From: Bacteroidales bacterium
GTDB taxonomy: Bacteria; Bacteroidota; Bacteroidia; Bacteroidales; UBA932
Length of the DNA: 37,097 bases
Direction: 5' to 3'
Assembly: GCA_017626555.1 (NCBI GenBank)
Contig: JAGAIM010000008.1
Location: forward strand, 1-37,097
The position numbers and the translations under genes were made by a program. Below the pieces are notes generated by a model. That model had not been told where the DNA came from. It worked only from the letters and a program-made list of their open reading frames with translations, and did not search any database. Of this stretch, positions 10,915 through 18,683 are shown one piece after another. Each line of letters starts with the position of its first letter. Within the stretch, counting starts at the first letter, position 1.

Positions 10915-11367
10915 TTAGAAAATATGTTTTGAGTCGGTAATTTTTTCGCAATAGTGGCATAAAAGTGAAATTTCGTTACCTTCTTCGATGGTCTTGAACC
11001 AGGTGCTTATAGGCTGGTGGTTTGTGACGCATTTAGGATTGCGGCACTTTGCAATGCCGTGAATCTCTTCCGGCATCACAAGTTTCTTCTTTTCCACTAC
11101 CTTGAAATCACGGATTACATTGACTGTCGCCTTTGGTGCGATGAGTGCGAGTTTGTTCAGTTCCTCGTCCTTAAAGAATTTGTCCTCAATCTTTATGATA
11201 CCTTTCTTTCCGAAGAACTTGCTGGTGAGGTTTATTCCTATGGTTATCTGATTCCCGATCCCTTTCAGGTCGAGGATATCCAGAGCCTTATATACGTTTT
11301 CTGCGGGTATATGGTCCAGTACGGTGCCATTCTCCAACGCGCTTACTACCAATTCTTTCCTTGTCAT
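10915..11367 (-). CDS. pyrI: Aspartate carbamoyltransferase regulatory chain
   Basis: Regulatory subunit of aspartate transcarbamoylase, binding CTP/ATP and holding catalytic trimers together. It has 150 residues: an N-terminal allosteric domain (VSALENGTVLDHIPA, then GIGINLTSKFFGKKGIIKIEDK over about 40-63), and a C-terminal zinc domain with four cysteines in the pattern C-x4-C ... C-x2-C (CRNPKC and CHYC). The gene lies 41 bases downstream of pyrB, and a short repeat of the TGTCAT(C/T)TCGA family occupies most of that spacer. Confidence 0.96.
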   Translation of the reverse strand: MTRKELVVSALENGTVLDHIPAENVYKALDILDLKGIGNQITIGINLTSKFFGKKGIIKIEDKFFKDEELNKLALIAPKATVNVIRDFKVVEKKKLVMPEEIHGIAKCRNPKCVTNHQPISTWFKTIEEGNEISLLCHYCEKITDSKHIF

Positions 11368-11378
11368 AATTCTTTGTC

Positions 11379-11406
11379 TGTCATCTCGAACGAAGTCGAG
11401 GGGTCT
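11379..11406 (+). repeat. Short repeat TGTCATCTCGA...GGGGTCT between pyrB and pyrI
   Basis: A 28-base sequence beginning TGTCATCTCGAACGAAG and ending GTCGAGGGGTCT. It shares its head and the general layout of its tail with the copies at 25349-25387, 25630-25669 and 34722-34757. It fills most of the pyrB-pyrI spacer without harming either gene. Confidence 0.6.
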
Positions 11407-11408
11407 GT

Positions 11409-12317
11409 TTAACGATATCCGAGCAGGTATGAAATGATTGCCATACGTACATAGAGTCCGTTTTCAGCCTGCTTGAAATAATATGCATATGGAGTGTCGT
11501 CAACATCCTGGGCAATCTCGGTGACACGTGGGAGTGGATGAAGGATCTTCATATTGCTTCTGACTTCCCCGAGCATAGAGGCGTTGAGGGTATATACATC
11601 CTTCACCCTTTCATACTCCATCAGATCTGTGAACCTCTCCTGCTGCACTCTGGTCATATAGAGGATGTCGCAGTCGTTCAGATGCTCGTTGAGAGAATCC
11701 GTTTCTATGTATTCTATGCCCCTGCTGTCAAGAAAATCCTTGTATTCCTTAGGCATTTTGAGTTCATCGGGTGCCGTGAATATGAATCTTGGATTGAAGT
11801 GTGACATCGCTTGAAGAAGCGAGTGTGTGGTGCGTCCGTATTTAAGGTCGCCTACCATATTTATTGTCAGCCCTTCAAGTTTACCCTGGGTCTGGAGAAT
11901 GGAATAAAGGTCTAGGAGGGTCTGGGACGGATGCTGGTTGGCACCGTCTCCAGCGTTCACCACCGGAACAGAAGCCACTTCTGACGCATATCTCGAACTT
12001 CCTTCGAGAGGGTGCCGCATAACGATCATATCCACATAATTTGACACCATCTTGATCGTGTCCTTGAGGGTCTCTCCCTTACTCTGGCTTGTGTTGCTTG
12101 CATCAGAGAAGCCTATCACTTTCGCTCCGAGACGGTTTATTGCAGTCTCGAAACTGAGCCTTGTTCTTGTCGAAGGTTCGAAGAACAGGCTTGCTATCAC
12201 CTTGCCTTCCAGAAAGTTCTGTACCTTGTTCTGTTCGAACTCTCTGGCTGTTTCCAGCACGTGCAGGATCTCCTCCTTGCTGAAATCACGTATTGAAATC
12301 AAACTCTTTCTGCTCAT
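11409..12317 (-). CDS. pyrB: Aspartate carbamoyltransferase catalytic chain
   Basis: Joins carbamoyl phosphate and aspartate to form N-carbamoylaspartate, the committed step of pyrimidine synthesis. The 302 residues carry the carbamoyl-phosphate motif [11 protein letters not shown] (about 49-59), the HPSQTLLD motif, the RVQQERF segment, and the HPLPR loop that contacts substrate. The length is normal. It is followed by pyrI and preceded 30 bases upstream by yigZ, all on the - strand, so the three may be co-transcribed. No attenuator-like leader peptide was recognised. Confidence 0.97.
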   Translation of the reverse strand: MSRKSLISIRDFSKEEILHVLETAREFEQNKVQNFLEGKVIASLFFEPSTRTRLSFETAINRLGAKVIGFSDASNTSQSKGETLKDTIKMVSNYVDMIVMRHPLEGSSRYASEVASVPVVNAGDGANQHPSQTLLDLYSILQTQGKLEGLTINMVGDLKYGRTTHSLLQAMSHFNPRFIFTAPDELKMPKEYKDFLDSRGIEYIETDSLNEHLNDCDILYMTRVQQERFTDLMEYERVKDVYTLNASMLGEVRSNMKILHPLPRVTEIAQDVDDTPYAYYFKQAENGLYVRMAIISYLLGYR

Positions 12318-12347
12318 ATATTAGAAACTGTTTTATGTCCTTTGTCA

Positions 12348-12962
12348 TTAAATCTCTTCGATTCTGCATCCTTCCACATCCCCCATCCTCTCGAGGAATG
12401 TGTCAGTCAGGGAAAGACGCACGCTCGTATCCAGGCTGCACTCCATATCGAACTTCTGGTTCTTCTGCTCCAGCCCCATATCCTTCATCACCTTCATCAC
12501 TCCATTCATATTCAGGTATCCGAAGTGTACTCTGTACATTCTGGAGGCAATCTTTTCCACAATCTGTGCATTTTCCAGGGCATCTGCAGTGGAACTCTTG
12601 TATGCCCGGATAAGACCTGGAATCCCTAGTTTGATGCCTCCGAAATACCTCACCACCACAACCAGAATGTCACTAAGGCCGTATGAATCTATCTGACCGA
12701 GAACCGGTCTGCCGGACGAGCCGGAGGGTTCTCCATCGTCGTTTGCACGGAACTTGTCTCCTTTGTAACCGAGACGATATGCATATACGTGGTGCCTTGC
12801 GTCATAATATTCTTTTTTAAGGGCGGCTACTATCTCCTTCACCTCCTCCTCTGTCTCAACGGGATAAGCGTGGGCAATGAATCGACTTCCATTGTCCTTG
12901 AAGAGTCCTCTGGCTTCCGAGGCGATGCTTTTGTATGAATCCTGTATTTCCGATGTACCCAT
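12348..12962 (-). CDS. yigZ: YigZ/IMPACT family protein
   Basis: A 204-residue protein with an N-terminal UPF0029 (IMPACT) domain, roughly 8-125. It contains the family pattern SRFIAHAYPV, DARHHVYAYRLG, the loop DDGEPSGSSGRPVL, and VVVVRYFGGIKLG. A smaller C-terminal DUF1949-type domain follows. The eukaryotic relative IMPACT regulates the kinase GCN2. The bacterial role is unclear, and ribosome or RNA binding is suspected. It is the first gene of the apparent yigZ-pyrB-pyrI run. A -7-like box (TATTTTTG, - strand 12978-12971) lies so close to the start codon that the mRNA would be nearly leaderless. No good -33 box accompanies it. Confidence 0.88.
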   Translation of the reverse strand: MGTSEIQDSYKSIASEARGLFKDNGSRFIAHAYPVETEEEVKEIVAALKKEYYDARHHVYAYRLGYKGDKFRANDDGEPSGSSGRPVLGQIDSYGLSDILVVVVRYFGGIKLGIPGLIRAYKSSTADALENAQIVEKIASRMYRVHFGYLNMNGVMKVMKDMGLEQKNQKFDMECSLDTSVRLSLTDTFLERMGDVEGCRIEEI

Positions 12963-13087
12963 ACCAAATCCAAAAATAATAAAAATTTTGTCTAAATTTT
13001 ACGTTTTGTTTGATTTTTTGAATGTTTTATTTGATAAAGACAATCATCTTCGATAGTTTTAAATCCTGTGCATACTTTTCGTCATTT

Positions 13088-13122
13088 TTTGTGTAGGCTG
13101 AAAGAAAAAATTATTATCTTTG
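13088..13122 (+). promoter_or_regulatory. Putative promoter of the pRiA4b ORF-3-like gene and miaA
   Basis: A perfect -7 box TATCTTTG at 13115-13122, with a TTTG at 13088-13091 as possible -33 box. The 23-base spacer is at the long end of the usual range. Transcription would start near 13130, about 50 bases before the ATG at 13180. The rest of the 12963-13179 divergent spacer is AT-rich with nothing else recognised. Confidence 0.5.
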
Positions 13123-13179
13123 ACTTCGCTTCCGCAGTTTGTGGAGGCGTTTTTATGCAATATTCAATTCTAACTGACT

Positions 13180-13719
13180 ATGATTCTTAAATATAGAGTG
13201 TCGCTCCCGGGTATAAAGGGATTTGCAAGGATTTACGAGGTGAAAGGCAGTGCCTCGCTATATAGTTTTCACAAGCAGATGAGGGCGGATATGGACTTCC
13301 CTCAGGATCAGGTGGTGCTCTTCAAGTCTTTTGACAAGGATGGCGAAGTTGTGGCACGATACAGTGTATTTACCGATTTCGGATTCGGTACTATTGACAA
13401 TGTGACAGCGGAACAATGTCATAAACGAGGAGAAGATAAGTTCATATACTTCTATGATACAACCAATGTGAAAAGCGTGATCGTCACCTTTGAAGGTGAG
13501 GCGGATGAACGCCGCAATGTAATATATCCGTTGCTGGTGGAACAGAAAGGACCTAATCCTGTTGAGTTCGAAAACGGATATGTTGCATTTGAGGATCTTC
13601 CTGATGAGAAGCGTAAGAATCCGGATGATGAAGACTTCGATGATGACGATATTGACGTGGATGAGGAAGATGCAGATGAGGAGACAGAGGAGATATATGG
13701 CGATGATGACGATGAATAA
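13180..13719 (+). CDS. Plasmid pRiA4b ORF-3-like family protein with acidic tail
   Basis: A 179-residue protein resembling the pRiA4b ORF-3 (IS1096 TnpR-like) family. It has an N-terminal half of alternating strands (KYRVSLPGIKGFARIYEVKGS, residues 4-24, then SLYSFHKQMRADMDFPQDQ and FKSFDKDG). The last 40 residues are almost entirely Asp and Glu. In Bacteroidales this protein is often encoded just before miaA, as here (94 bases upstream). Its function is not known, and the transposon-derived family name should not be read as activity. The acidic tail is low-complexity and may be disordered or bind basic partners. Confidence 0.7.
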   Translation: MILKYRVSLPGIKGFARIYEVKGSASLYSFHKQMRADMDFPQDQVVLFKSFDKDGEVVARYSVFTDFGFGTIDNVTAEQCHKRGEDKFIYFYDTTNVKSVIVTFEGEADERRNVIYPLLVEQKGPNPVEFENGYVAFEDLPDEKRKNPDDEDFDDDDIDVDEEDADEETEEIYGDDDDE

Positions 13720-13760
13720 CGTATGCAGTTAATGAACTGATTTTCATTCGGTTATTGAAT

Positions 13761-13788
13761 ATGCCTGCTGCATCTGTACAGCAGGCAT
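13761..13788 (+). terminator. Hairpin after the pRiA4b ORF-3-like gene
   Basis: A perfect 10-bp stem (13761-13770 with 13779-13788) and an 8-base loop, followed by TT and AT-rich sequence. The stem sequence is identical to the inner 10 bp of the atpG terminator at 7494-7529. Only the loop differs. It ends 24 bases before the miaA start, so it would attenuate read-through into miaA. Confidence 0.65.
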
Positions 13789-13818
13789 TTAAATTAAATC
13801 ATTAAACGTCAGTTGGTT

Positions 13819-14736
13819 ATGAGGCGCAGGTTGGTGATCGTATTGGGCCCCACTGCGGTGGGAAAGACAGACTATAGCATCGAAATGGCGCTCAGGTACG
13901 GGTCGCCGGTGATATCCTGTGATTCGCGTCAGATATATAGGGAGATGTCCATAGGTACCGCCGTACCTTCGCAAGACCAGTTGGCTGCCGTAAAGCATTA
14001 TTTCATACATTCCCATACTGTCACGGATCTTTACACGGCAGGAAAATACGAGGTGGAGGCTCTTGAACTCATCAACAGACTGTTCGCTGAAGGATATGAT
14101 ACTCTTGTAATGGCTGGAGGATCAGGTTTTTATGTAGATGCTCTGGTCAACGGACTTGATGACTTTCCTTCAGCAGACCTTCAGTTGCGCTCCGAACTTA
14201 CTGCTCGCCTCAAGGAGGAGGGTGTTGAGGCCTTGAGGCTGGAACTTAAGGCATTGGATCCGGAGAGTTATGCATCCATAGATATAGCGAACGGACAACG
14301 TGTGGTAAGAGCGCTGGAGGTATGTATTATGTCAGGAAAGCCATTTTCTTCTTTCAAGACTTCATCGCGGAAAGAACGCAATTTCGAGATAGAGAAGATC
14401 GGATTGACCAGGCCGCGTGAGATCCTTTACGACCGGATCAACCGTCGCGTAGTGCAGATGATAGATGACGGTCTGGTGGATGAGGTGCGTTCTTTGACCC
14501 GGTACCGTGATCTGGCTGCACTGAAAACCGTAGGATATAAGGAAATCTTCGACTGGTTCGACTATGAGGCCGGACTTGTTACATCCGAAGGATGGGGACC
14601 TACCGTACCTGGGGACGGACCGGTTACGTCTCTGGACCGCGCCATAGAACTCATTCAGCGCAATACGCGTCATTATGCGAAACGTCAACTTTCCTATTGG
14701 GGACGCGACAAGGATATAAGATGGATCGAACTATAA
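13819..14736 (+). CDS. miaA: tRNA dimethylallyltransferase
   Basis: Adds a dimethylallyl group to A37 of tRNAs that read codons starting with U. About 305 residues, with the P-loop GPTAVGKT near the N-terminus, the motif SCDSRQIYREMSIGTA, the AGGSGFYVDAL segment and the NGQRVVRALEV segment that contacts tRNA. The open frame starts at 13813 (MVMRRRLVIVLG). Either ATG 13813 or ATG 13819 is possible, and 13819 is chosen because the next residues RRRLVIVLG form the family's first strand. It converges with recQ across a large palindrome at 14735-14838. Confidence 0.94.
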   Translation: MRRRLVIVLGPTAVGKTDYSIEMALRYGSPVISCDSRQIYREMSIGTAVPSQDQLAAVKHYFIHSHTVTDLYTAGKYEVEALELINRLFAEGYDTLVMAGGSGFYVDALVNGLDDFPSADLQLRSELTARLKEEGVEALRLELKALDPESYASIDIANGQRVVRALEVCIMSGKPFSSFKTSSRKERNFEIEKIGLTRPREILYDRINRRVVQMIDDGLVDEVRSLTRYRDLAALKTVGYKEIFDWFDYEAGLVTSEGWGPTVPGDGPVTSLDRAIELIQRNTRHYAKRQLSYWGRDKDIRWIEL

Positions 14737-14838
14737 AACACAGGAAGACTGCTATATAAGTGACGTGCCACCCACGGCTAGGGGGTGCCCGAACCTGTGA
14801 GGGCGGGGGTCACTGGTATAGCAGTCTTCCGGTGTTTT
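14735..14838. repeat. Large palindromic element between miaA and recQ (core-sharing family, copy 1)
   Basis: Outer arms 14735-14756 and 14817-14838 pair over 22 bp with one mismatch. An inner stem pairs AGTGAC (14759-14764) with GTCACT (14809-14814). The interior (14768-14809, read on the - strand) is a GC-rich 42-base core starting CCCCCGCC and containing GGCACCCCCTA. This core is 35/42 identical to 24882-24923 inside murB. The element sits exactly between the stop codons of convergent genes and can act as a terminator for both, since the outer arms end in A4/T4. Confidence 0.8.
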
Positions 14839-14842
14839 ATGA

Positions 14843-17044
14843 TCAATTGGCTACTTCACAGAGGAACTTGATTCGAACGAGTCTCACTTCATACTCGTCA
14901 TAGTCCGACCCCAGATCGGCCATCGCATCCTCAAGAGACTCGGACTCTGCTTCGTCGTGGAAATAATCGTATATCTCATCAACGATATCATCGTCCAGTG
15001 ACTGACTTATATAATAATCCAGATTGAGTTTGGTTCCGGATAATACGATTGCTTCGATTTCGCTGAGAAGTTCTTCCATATCCATACCCTTGGCATCTGC
15101 GATGTCTTCTAGAGGAAGCCTTCTGTCAATGCTCTGGATGATGAATACCTTGTTTACAGATTTGTTTACGATGGACTTCATAACGAAGTCGTCAGGACGT
15201 TCTATCTCATTCTCTTCCACATACTTGGCAATGAGTTCTATGAACTCCTTACCAAACTTGCGGGCCTTGCCTTCTCCTACTCCCTGACAATTCTTCAGTT
15301 CGTCGTAGGTCATAGGATACATTATCGACATATCTTCCAATGAAGGATCTCCGAATATGACCCAAGGTTGGAGTCTCTTCTTTTTTGCCACATCCCTTCT
15401 CAGATCCTTGAGCATAGTAAGCAGTTGCTCGTCTCCTCCTCCGCCACCTCTTGCACCTGCCCCGGATATAGCATCGTCATCATCGTCTTCTCCTTCAGCA
15501 AACTCCCTGTCTTCTGTCAGCATAAGGGCGTATGGTTTTTCGTAGAATTCCATACCTTGCTTTGTGACGGAAATGAGACCGTATGACTCGATGTCCTTGT
15601 GAAGAAGATGCAATACCATACCTTGATGTATGACGGCGCACCAGAATTTCGCAGAATGATCCTTTCCTGCTCCGAAAAGTTCCAGTTTATCGTGCTTGTA
15701 TGACTTGATGATCGAATTCATCTCTCCTGCAAGTATGTTCGCGAGGTGCTCGATCTTGAAATGTTCAGGTAGCGTCCGGATGAGTTCGATTACCATTGCC
15801 ATTTCCTCGCGTCCGTCAAACTGTCTCTTCGGATGCAGGCAGTTGTCGCAGGCTCCGCAGTTTTCAATCTGGTAATCTTCTCCGAAATAATTGAGCAGCA
15901 GTTTCCTGCGGCAGGAATTGGACTCGGCGTATGCCACGGTCTCCATAAGCAGTTGCCTGCCTATTTCCTGTTCGGCGACAGGCTTGCCCTGCATAAACTT
16001 CTCCAGTTTCTGTATGTCCTTGTAACTGTAGAAAGTGATGCACTGGCCTTCTTTACCATCACGTCCGGCACGTCCTGTCTCCTGGTAGTAGCCTTCGATG
16101 CTCTTAGGAATATCGTAATGTATGACGAAGCGGACGTCCGGCTTGTCAATGCCCATTCCGAATGCAATGGTGGCTACTATGATATCGACGTCCTCCATCA
16201 GGAACTTGTCCTGATTCTCCGCACGCGTCCTGGCATCAAGTCCTGCGTGATATGGTGCTGCCTTTATTCCGTTGATATTCAGCAGTTCTGCAAGTTCTTC
16301 CACCTTCTTGCGGCTCAGGCAATATATGATTCCCGATTTGCCTTGATTCTGCCTTATGTATTTTATTATGTCTCTTTTAGGGTCGGATTTGTCCCTTATC
16401 TCATAATAGAGATTAGGCCTGTTGAATGATGACTTGAACACAGTTGCGTCAGTCATTCCGAGATTCTTTATGATGTCGCTCTGCACTTTCGGAGTCGCAG
16501 TAGCCGTGAGTGCTATGATCGGTGCAATGCCGATTTCTTCAATTATCGTCCGTATGCGTCTGTACTCCGGTCTGAAGTCGTGTCCCCACTCCGATATGCA
16601 ATGAGCCTCATCGACAGCATAGAAGGAAATCTTTATCTCCTTGAGCATAGCAACGTTTTCAGCCTTGGTCAAAGACTCAGGAGCCACATACAGAAGTTTT
16701 GTGGCGCCGGACATAAGGTCGTTCCTGACCTCGTTTATCTGCGCTTTGTTCAACGAGGAGTTCAGAAAGTGAGCGATGCCATCGTTGCCGGCTACAAAGC
16801 CTCTTATGGCATCCACCTGATTCTTCATAAGCGCAATCAATGGTGAGATCACAATGGCAGTACCTTCCATAACGAGGGCAGGCAACTGGTAGCACATAGA
16901 CTTACCGCCGCCTGTAGGCATTAGGACGAAGGCATTGTTGCCATCTACAAGATGCCTGATGATGCGTTCCTGATCTGCTTTGAAGGAATCAAATCCGAAA
17001 AATTCCTTAAGTTTGGCGTGTAACATTGCGGAATCACTTGACAT
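14843..17044 (-). CDS. recQ: ATP-dependent DNA helicase RecQ
   Basis: 3'-5' superfamily 2 helicase in recombination and fork repair. The 733 residues hold Walker A TGGGKS (44-49), the DEAH box (145-148) with the aromatic-rich loop after it, motif VI QETGRAGRDG (321-330), and a zinc site C378, C396, C399, C402. A winged helix follows. A low-complexity linker rich in Asp and Gly lies at about 525-550, then an HRDC domain (about 560-620) and a C-terminal helix-turn-helix region common in Bacteroidetes RecQ. It is monocistronic, transcribed away from the FKBP gene, and ends at the palindromic element next to miaA. Confidence 0.96.
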   Translation of the reverse strand: MSSDSAMLHAKLKEFFGFDSFKADQERIIRHLVDGNNAFVLMPTGGGKSMCYQLPALVMEGTAIVISPLIALMKNQVDAIRGFVAGNDGIAHFLNSSLNKAQINEVRNDLMSGATKLLYVAPESLTKAENVAMLKEIKISFYAVDEAHCISEWGHDFRPEYRRIRTIIEEIGIAPIIALTATATPKVQSDIIKNLGMTDATVFKSSFNRPNLYYEIRDKSDPKRDIIKYIRQNQGKSGIIYCLSRKKVEELAELLNINGIKAAPYHAGLDARTRAENQDKFLMEDVDIIVATIAFGMGIDKPDVRFVIHYDIPKSIEGYYQETGRAGRDGKEGQCITFYSYKDIQKLEKFMQGKPVAEQEIGRQLLMETVAYAESNSCRRKLLLNYFGEDYQIENCGACDNCLHPKRQFDGREEMAMVIELIRTLPEHFKIEHLANILAGEMNSIIKSYKHDKLELFGAGKDHSAKFWCAVIHQGMVLHLLHKDIESYGLISVTKQGMEFYEKPYALMLTEDREFAEGEDDDDDAISGAGARGGGGGDEQLLTMLKDLRRDVAKKKRLQPWVIFGDPSLEDMSIMYPMTYDELKNCQGVGEGKARKFGKEFIELIAKYVEENEIERPDDFVMKSIVNKSVNKVFIIQSIDRRLPLEDIADAKGMDMEELLSEIEAIVLSGTKLNLDYYISQSLDDDIVDEIYDYFHDEAESESLEDAMADLGSDYDEYEVRLVRIKFLCEVAN

Positions 17045-17175
17045 AAGCCGACATTTTGGATTATAAAATTATAAACTTTTTCTTGAAAATTCAAAACTTT
17101 TTTGGTGAAGACCGACTTTGTGAACTTCCATTTCTCAGGTTTTATTATATATGTAGGGCAATGATGTAACAAAAA

Positions 17176-17206
17176 TGTGGCTTTGTCCAAAAAATCATTA
17201 CCTTTG
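17176..17206 (+). promoter_or_regulatory. Promoter of the FKBP gene and DUF3127 gene
   Basis: A perfect -7 box TACCTTTG at 17199-17206, with TGTG at 17176-17179 as an imperfect -33 box (19-base spacer). Transcription would start near 17212, leaving a roughly 40-base AT-rich leader before the ATG at 17253. The 17045-17175 part of the recQ/FKBP divergent spacer is AT-rich with nothing else recognised. Confidence 0.6.
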
Positions 17207-17252
17207 CAAGTTGTATTGACAATTATTTATAAACAAATAAAATTTTAAGACA

Positions 17253-18002
17253 ATGAAGGCAATCAAATTTTTCGCAATCGCGGCTTGTGCAGCAGCACTC
17301 GCAGTATCTTGCAACTCCGCTACCAGCGAGGTTGCAGTTGAAGCAGAACTCCCTACAGCAGCGGAGACTGATTCTGTAAGTTACCTCATCGGTATCAATT
17401 TCGGTTCATTCCTCAAGGGCAATAACTTTGCAGAGGAACTTGGCGAACTCAATATGTCAGAGATCAAGAAGGGTATGCAGGATTTCCTTGCTGCAGAGGG
17501 TACACCATACGATCCTGAATTCGGTGAGCAGTTCAAGATCAACCCTAACGAGATGCAGCGTCTTCTCAATGGCTTCATCTCAAAGAAGCAGTCTTACAAG
17601 GCAGCAAAGAATCTTGCAGAGGGTAAGGCATTCCTTGCTAAGAACGCTCTCAAGGAGAATGTTGACACAACTGCAAGCGGTCTTCAATATACAATCGTAG
17701 CAGAGGGCGCAGCCGAGAAGGTGGCTCCACAGGATACTGTATGGGTAAACTACAAGGGTACTCTCCTTGACGGAACAGTTTTCGATGAGAACGACTCTAC
17801 TCAGTTCGTGGCTAACCGCGTAATCAAGGGTTGGACAGAGGGTCTTGGTCTTCTCGGTGAGGGTGGAAAAGCAACTCTCTACATCCCTGCAAACCTTGCA
17901 TACGGTGAAAGAGGCAACCGCTCTATCGAGCCTAACTCAACTCTCATCTTTGATGTTGAGATCCTCAAGGTAGGCAAGTTCGTTCCTAAGGAAGACAAGT
18001 AA
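17253..18002 (+). CDS. FKBP-type peptidyl-prolyl isomerase lipoprotein
   Basis: Predicted envelope folding factor of the Mip/FkpA kind. Of 249 residues, 1-20 are a lipoprotein signal ending in the lipobox LAVSC (Cys20). About 35-125 form the helical FKBP N-terminal dimerisation domain, and 140-245 the FK506-binding isomerase domain. Isomerase motifs seen are VWVNYKGTLLDGTVFDEN, VIKGWTEGLGLLGEGGKATLYIPANLAYG (over about 190-220) and STLIFDVEILKV. It has its own promoter and is followed 2 bases later by the DUF3127 gene, so the two are co-transcribed. The link between the two functions is unclear. Confidence 0.92.
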   Translation: MKAIKFFAIAACAAALAVSCNSATSEVAVEAELPTAAETDSVSYLIGINFGSFLKGNNFAEELGELNMSEIKKGMQDFLAAEGTPYDPEFGEQFKINPNEMQRLLNGFISKKQSYKAAKNLAEGKAFLAKNALKENVDTTASGLQYTIVAEGAAEKVAPQDTVWVNYKGTLLDGTVFDENDSTQFVANRVIKGWTEGLGLLGEGGKATLYIPANLAYGERGNRSIEPNSTLIFDVEILKVGKFVPKEDK

Positions 18003-18004
18003 TA

Positions 18005-18472
18005 ATGGCTCTTGAACTTGAGGGCAGAATCGCCCGCAAACTCAATGTCCAGACCGGAACTTCGGCAAGAGGTGCTTGGGCAAAGCAGGAGTTCATCTTT
18101 GAATACCAGGAAGGTAACTTCCCATCTCAGGTTTGTATGAATGTCTGGGGTGACGATAAGGTGAAGGAACTCGACAAGTATCAGGTCGGTGACAAGGTTA
18201 AGGTGTCCTTCAACATCAGCAGCCGTGAGTACAACGGACGCTGGTACACTGATGTGAGAGCGTGGAGGATAGAACCTGCCGGTGCATCTCAGCCTGATTA
18301 TGCAACCGGAGCCGTTGCTGGTGGAGCCGGCTATATGGGAACTCAGACCCCGTCTCCGTCCCAGGGTTATAACTATACTCAGTCAGCAGGAGCCTATTCT
18401 GCTCCGACCGGCGCACCGATGCCGTCAGCAGATGATATGAGTTCTCCTGTAGAGGACGATCTTCCGTTCTAA
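18005..18472 (+). CDS. DUF3127 protein with SSB-like acidic C-terminus
   Basis: A 155-residue protein. Residues 1-95 match the DUF3127 family: beta-rich, with motifs TSARGAWAKQEFIFEYQ, KYQVGDKVKVSFNISSREYNGRWY (over about 58-80) and DVRAWRIEP. Strand spacing and aromatic residues suggest an OB fold. Residues about 96-145 are a Gly/Ser/Gln/Tyr/Ala-rich linker, and the protein ends DDMSSPVEDDLPF. This linker-plus-acidic-tip layout, with a final Asp-Asp-x-Pro-Phe, is the hallmark of single-stranded DNA-binding protein SSB, whose tip docks RecQ, PriA and others. An SSB-like role is inferred and not shown. The gene lies about 1 kb from recQ and shares the FKBP promoter. Confidence 0.82.
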   Translation: MALELEGRIARKLNVQTGTSARGAWAKQEFIFEYQEGNFPSQVCMNVWGDDKVKELDKYQVGDKVKVSFNISSREYNGRWYTDVRAWRIEPAGASQPDYATGAVAGGAGYMGTQTPSPSQGYNYTQSAGAYSAPTGAPMPSADDMSSPVEDDLPF

Positions 18473-18510
18473 GATGTTGTAGCGGATTTTCAGAAATCTG
18501 CACATTTATA

Positions 18511-18560
18511 AGCAAAACCGCTTGCAATACCTTGAAAATGGTGTTACAAGCGGTTTTGCT
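18511..18560 (+). terminator. Terminator hairpin after the DUF3127 gene
   Basis: A perfect 14-bp stem (18511-18524 with 18547-18560) including AAAACCGCTTG/CAAGCGGTTTT. The 22-base interior can pair further (TACC with GGTG). It lies 39 bases after the DUF3127 stop. Further down the same spacer, CTGCGTGC (18612-18619) pairs with GCACGCAG (18633-18640). The rest of 18561-18683 is GC-rich, hairpin-prone and without a recognisable gene. Confidence 0.75.
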
Positions 18561-18683
18561 GTGCTGTGTGCTGCAGAGGGTAATGCCCTGATGCTCAATA
18601 ACATATAGCTACTGCGTGCCGCACTATGGGGAGCACGCAGGGATGGTAAGTGCTTGGATGGTAGCGGGTTAGGCTATGCTTGG

